Below, one piece after another: positions 62,501 through 64,000 of a stretch of 64,000 bases of DNA (within the stretch, counting starts at the first letter, position 1; each line of letters starts with the position of its first letter). The position numbers and the translations under genes are program-made. The notes below the pieces were generated by a model. It was given only the letters and a program-made list of their open reading frames with translations. It was not told the DNA's origin and made no database searches. This DNA comes from Guillardia theta CCMP2712 (taxonomy: Eukaryota > Cryptophyceae > Pyrenomonadales > Geminigeraceae). The stretch lies in NCBI RefSeq assembly GCF_000315625.1, contig NW_005434615.1:72991-136990 (forward strand). The letters run 5' to 3'.

Positions 62501-64000
62501 CTCGTTGTCGTAAAACTTCCTGGGTTTCATGGAGAACCAAATCGCAATGTGAGCTTCAATTGCAAACCTCCGGATCTCATTCGAAATATTTCTTGGGACC
62601 CAATTGCTGAAGAGGTCTCGATGTTGCTGAAACGAGAATACTATGGTAATATACATGCATGCATTTTGAAAGAATCATTGTTGTACCTTCCACAACGAGG
62701 TATAAGGATGAATGATGATTCATACCGTGTGCGCACGAATGCAATCGCTGGTCCTGTGATGGATAAAGCAATTCAGTTGGTCGAACCTGTAGGTGCTATC
62801 AAATATTCGAGCATCTCATTCCGTCAAACCTCAGCAAGTGCTGTATCTATCCAAGCGAATTTGATTTTCTGGATGAACCTTTTCGAGCATAGTTCTCTAG
62901 TCCTCTACGCATATGACATGTCACTGTCTGGTGCAAAGGCTTTTATTGCAGGAGGAGGGTACTCTGAAAGCTCTGTTAACAGTACATGGAGAACGGACTG
63001 TGCATGTCTGTCTGTTGACATACCAGAAGCAATGACTGCTGAAACTAATGTATACCTTCGTGTTGAAGGGGACTTCGCGCTCCCAAGCACTGGAATCTCT
63101 AGAGATGAGCAGGGTTGGAGGGTTGGAGTTCAATCTGATGATGGAAATATTCTACCGACCCCATTCATCCATGTTGAGCCAATCGGACATGTAGATGTGG
63201 AAATATTCATCAAGAATGGTTCTTTCACGTTGCAGAGTATAGAAATGCATTTTTATATGAAGCTTGAACGTTTCGAAAGGGTTGATTTGATAATCAAGGG
63301 ATTTTCAGGAAACTCCACGTATTGTCAATACGTCCCTTCACTGCCAGAAAATGCGTTGTCAACAATCATTTGGAACTCTTCTGCTCCACAGATGACTTTC
63401 ATAGCAGAAAAAGACATACAAGCAGGAACGCTAGTGTCAGTCGATTTAAGTTCGCTTAGTGTGACAAGTCCTCCACCTGATTCAATTGCAGGTTGCTGTC
63501 AGATTTTTTCATCTGCAGTCGCAGGACCGGTGAACTTCTCACCTGTTCTCGTTACGTTCAGCACAAAGGTCTGGACAGGCACAGCTTTGGGAACCACTAA
63601 ACCTGTCTTCTCAAGCAGTAGCTCCACTGCAGCCCTTACTTCGGGAACGACCTCTGCAGCAACCTTGTTTGAAAACACGACGACACCGATATCAGAAACA
63701 GAAATGCTGGTCACAGGTACAGAGCTTCAAACTACCACACCCTTCATCTCAAACAGCTCCACTGCAGCCCTTACTTCGGGAACGACCTCTGCAGCAACCT
63801 TGTTTGAAAACACGACTACACCGATATCAGAAACAGAAATGCTGGTCACAGGTACAGAGCTTCAAACTACCACACCCTTCATCTCAAGCAGTAGCTCCAC
63901 TGCAGCCCTTACTTCGGGAACGACCTCTGCAGCAACCTTGTTTGAAAACACGACTACACCGATATCAGCAACAGAAATGCTGGTCACCGGGACAGAGTCA
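11590..64000 (+). CDS. giant modular secreted or cell-surface protein, at least 17,454 residues, 3'-partial
   Basis: My model is join(11590..13378, 13428..>64000). An in-frame stop at 11572 precedes the ATG. A 49-nt phase-1 intron (donor GTATCT, acceptor GCGCAG) leads into one exon of at least 50,573 nt. Its frame is the same at 13430, 28982, 33062, 36962 and 63182, and I saw no stop on reading through it. Parts in order: a hydrophobic leader (about 50-68); about 38 modules; eleven Cys-rich units (about 5787-6500); about 75 more modules; a Ser/Thr-rich repeat from residue 17325. Modules average about 135 residues with a recurring pattern: VQPVGSF, then FDPPxAG, L..GD.I.L.LPGF, a W, GI.LP..GV, and NA..GPV.PTP. 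N-x-S/T sequons are dense. These features indicate an extracellular glycoprotein. I saw no internal transmembrane segment, and any anchor would lie beyond the window. The function is unknown; adhesion or a surface coat is only a guess. Confidence 0.9.
11668..11799 (+). other. N-terminal secretory leader of the giant protein
   Basis: Residues 27-70 begin with a second in-frame Met (27), followed by a basic stretch (RSRRKLARR) and a hydrophobic core (FRFSLIACVMTCCSLNF), with AHGAS as a plausible cleavage site. The Met27 start would give a more typical signal peptide than Met1. It could also stay uncleaved as an anchor, but the sequon-rich sequence behind it argues for export. Confidence 0.65.
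11865..28970 (+). repeat. module array I of the giant protein (about 38 copies)
   Basis: Modules recur about every 400-450 nt, counted by eye from the (I/V)G(S/A)F anchor: for example 12862, 14285, 14710, 15115, 15890, 17590, 19118, 19525, 21225, 24608, 25450 and 26275. Each anchor is followed by a hydrophobic segment, then a GD or GE turn, and L.LPGF or a variant about 45 residues later. Sequence between modules is highly divergent at the protein level, so most duplications here are old. Some stretches (18365-19100, 23370-24080, 28100-28970) keep the rhythm but few anchor residues. The alternating hydrophobic pattern suggests beta-sandwich domains, which is inference. Confidence 0.75.
13379..13427 (+). 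other. 49-nt intron, the only one seen in the giant gene
   Basis: The donor is GAG|GTATCT and the acceptor TTTTGCGCAG|CA. Unspliced, the frame ends at a TGA at 13411. Spliced, the junction gives LIGGAFVNTSLDY, restoring the module anchor (IGGAF). It is phase 1 and has the size typical of other introns in the window. Confidence 0.85.
28996..31131 (+). other. eleven Cys-rich ephrin-receptor/TNFR-like units in the giant protein
   Basis: Residues about 5787-6500 interrupt the module array with a unit of about 60-75 residues repeated eleven times. Typical pieces are CSPGFYRSNC, CLPCS, CKSGFYRN and CLQCNTS, giving the cycle C.xG(F/Y)(Y/F)R..C...DS.C..C......NS...C...C..GF(W/F)R....C..CN. This resembles the short disulphide units of GCC2/GCC3, ephrin-receptor-like and TNFR-type domains. 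Almost every unit also has N-x-S/T sequons. The units are in frame with the flanking modules. They may act as a flexible or rigid spacer or a ligand-binding section. Family assignment is by Cys spacing only. Confidence 0.75.
33101..33485 (+). repeat. near-identical segment A, copy 1
   Basis: About 385 nt, starting at cctccggccg and covering VGVFWLKPALSF and the run to KAYRRVEV. Almost identical to copies 2 and 3, which lie 2,430 and 5,475 nt downstream (both multiples of three). It is visibly more GC-rich than the sequence on either side. Confidence 0.9.
35358..35899 (+). repeat. near-identical segment A, copy 2
   Basis: About 542 nt. It extends further upstream than copy 1, beginning at gcttcgaggg, and shares that extension with copy 3. 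It diverges after aaggcgtac, where the sequence switches to an unrelated GC-poor module (RRAEVAIPKAF). Confidence 0.9.
36950..37140 (+). other. local Cys cluster within a module, giant protein
   Basis: Ten or so Cys occur in about 60 residues (CTCIPSSC, WCSILEED, CQNVTFCSEACN). The pattern differs from the eleven-unit block and from ordinary modules, which have few Cys. A related cluster lies at 38075-38220 (CACIPADCWNVTCN). The shared C-x-CIP..C core suggests the two descend from one duplicated element. Confidence 0.6.
38075..38220 (+). other. second local Cys cluster, giant protein
   Basis: The segment has CLSLATNLSACLE, CACIPADCWNVTCN and ICKPSMLC, with sequons between. It lies about 1.1 kb after the first cluster and just upstream of segment A copy 3. 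No known family was recognised. Confidence 0.55.
38403..38960 (+). repeat. near-identical segment A, copy 3
   Basis: About 558 nt, offset 3,045 nt from copy 2. It shares the upstream extension with copy 2 and the downstream end (aggagggtagaggttg) with copy 1, so it spans the union of both. I noticed two single-base differences against copy 2 in the upstream part (tgcgtacc for tgcatacc, cggacact for cggatact). Confidence 0.9.
43318..43794 (+). repeat. near-identical segment B, copy 1
   Basis: 477 nt (159 codons). It runs from GPVLPTPVQVV through the next module anchor VQPVGHF to LLYDP, about one module period plus the following anchor. Copy 2 lies 10,803 nt downstream and has the same length. 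I noticed two base differences (gcgttt/gctttt and gacgcgatg/gacgcaatg). Confidence 0.92.
54121..54597 (+). repeat. near-identical segment B, copy 2
   Basis: 477 nt, in frame with copy 1 and 3,601 codons away. Upstream (STSAST) and downstream (AIAGRFTN against GMAGVPNK in copy 1) sequences differ at once outside the segment, so its borders are sharp. Confidence 0.92.
58514..59520 (+). repeat. near-identical segment C, copy 1
   Basis: 1,007 nt starting at gcatcatgga and ending at cttggccc. It covers roughly two and a half modules, beginning inside one (ASWNSSSYLLRLEV) and ending at ARLGP. Comparing it line by line with copy 2, I found one difference (aggagtg/aggggtg). Confidence 0.93.
60941..61947 (+). 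repeat. near-identical segment C, copy 2
   Basis: 1,007 nt, 2,427 nt (809 codons) downstream of copy 1 and in frame. The intervening 1.4 kb is unrelated, GC-poorer module sequence. The copy ends at the same codon as copy 1, then continues into a different module (AVSRDFVEGIGYL). Confidence 0.93.
63611..64000 (+). repeat. Ser/Thr-rich mucin-like tandem repeat, truncated by the window edge
   Basis: From residue 17325 the module pattern stops and a 45-46 residue unit repeats: 63611-63748 (138 nt), 63749-63883 (135 nt) and 63884 onward (at least 117 nt). The unit contains STAALTSGTTSAATLFEN, TTTPISETEM and LVTGTELQTTTPF. The copies differ by a few bases and one codon. Dense Ser/Thr suggests an O-glycosylated stalk before a C-terminal anchor or another domain outside the window; that is inference. 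Confidence 0.9.

Larger units (their letters stand above)
31460..63540 (+). repeat. module array II of the giant protein (about 75 copies)
   Basis: After the Cys-rich block the same module resumes. I count about 77 anchors by eye, typically 380-450 nt apart: 31960, 32365, 33195, 34000, 36435, 39075, 39895, 41105, 43360, 45520, 47405, 48215, 50925, 52895, 54160, 56240, 58290, 60770, 62790 and 63180, among others. A clean example is the module at 43318-43794 (GPVLPTPVQVVPPIGSF, then LHLPGF, MIRLPLDGVRVNQ, GPILPTS). Most modules are highly diverged, but three families of copies are nearly identical (listed separately). Confidence 0.75.

Noticed and set aside
11865-63540. Modules as cadherin or fibronectin type III repeats
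   Set aside because: Hallmarks such as cadherin DxNDN and LDRE, and the conserved Trp/Tyr spacing of FN3, are absent.
13600-63714. Many minus-strand open frames of 60-167 codons across the giant exon
   Set aside because: They are antisense shadows of the long + frame. None shows a family signature, and those that recur identically (43396-43680 and 54199-54483; 58771-59058 and 61198-61485) do so only because the + strand segments are duplicated.

Overview
The window is nuclear DNA from a eukaryote. It carries short GT-AG introns (mostly 48-54 nt, plus one apparent GC-AG intron), a KEOPS kinase, a mitochondrial COX19, and a pentatricopeptide (PPR) protein. The PPR protein begins with a signal peptide followed at once by a Phe-led, basic transit-like stretch (AGAFQ). 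That bipartite leader is typical of complex plastids of red-algal origin, so a secondary-plastid alga such as a cryptophyte (Guillardia-like) is my best guess. This is inference, not proof.

Layout of the left part: a GATA-like zinc-finger protein (+, 33-1017, possibly 5'-partial); a 1,130-residue PPR protein with two EF-hands inserted in the repeat array (-, 4901-1232, five exons); BUD32/TP53RK (+, 5487-6442, six exons); a protein with two copies of an unrecognised Cys/His-rich domain (-, 8266-6630, three exons); COX19 (+, 9509-10281, four exons). The intergenic stretches 8267-9508 and 10282-11589 hold no gene I can support. They contain a sharply GC-rich island and two G-run-rich blocks.

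From 11590 to the right edge there is one gene. After a 596-codon first exon and a 49-nt intron, a single reading frame runs without a stop from 13428 to 64000 and continues past the window: 50,573 nt in one exon, at least 17,454 residues in total. It encodes a secreted or cell-surface protein with a hydrophobic N-terminal leader and roughly 110 tandem modules of about 135 residues that I cannot match to a named family. It also has eleven Cys-rich ephrin-receptor/TNFR-like units in the middle, many N-glycosylation sequons, and a Ser/Thr-rich mucin-like tandem repeat at the right edge. Three sets of near-identical segments inside the exon indicate recent in-frame duplication or gene conversion.

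The left-hand genes are unrelated housekeeping and regulatory functions: tRNA t6A modification, cytochrome oxidase assembly, organelle RNA handling and probable transcription. The giant gene, its module family and the way it homogenises itself are the candidate undescribed system here.
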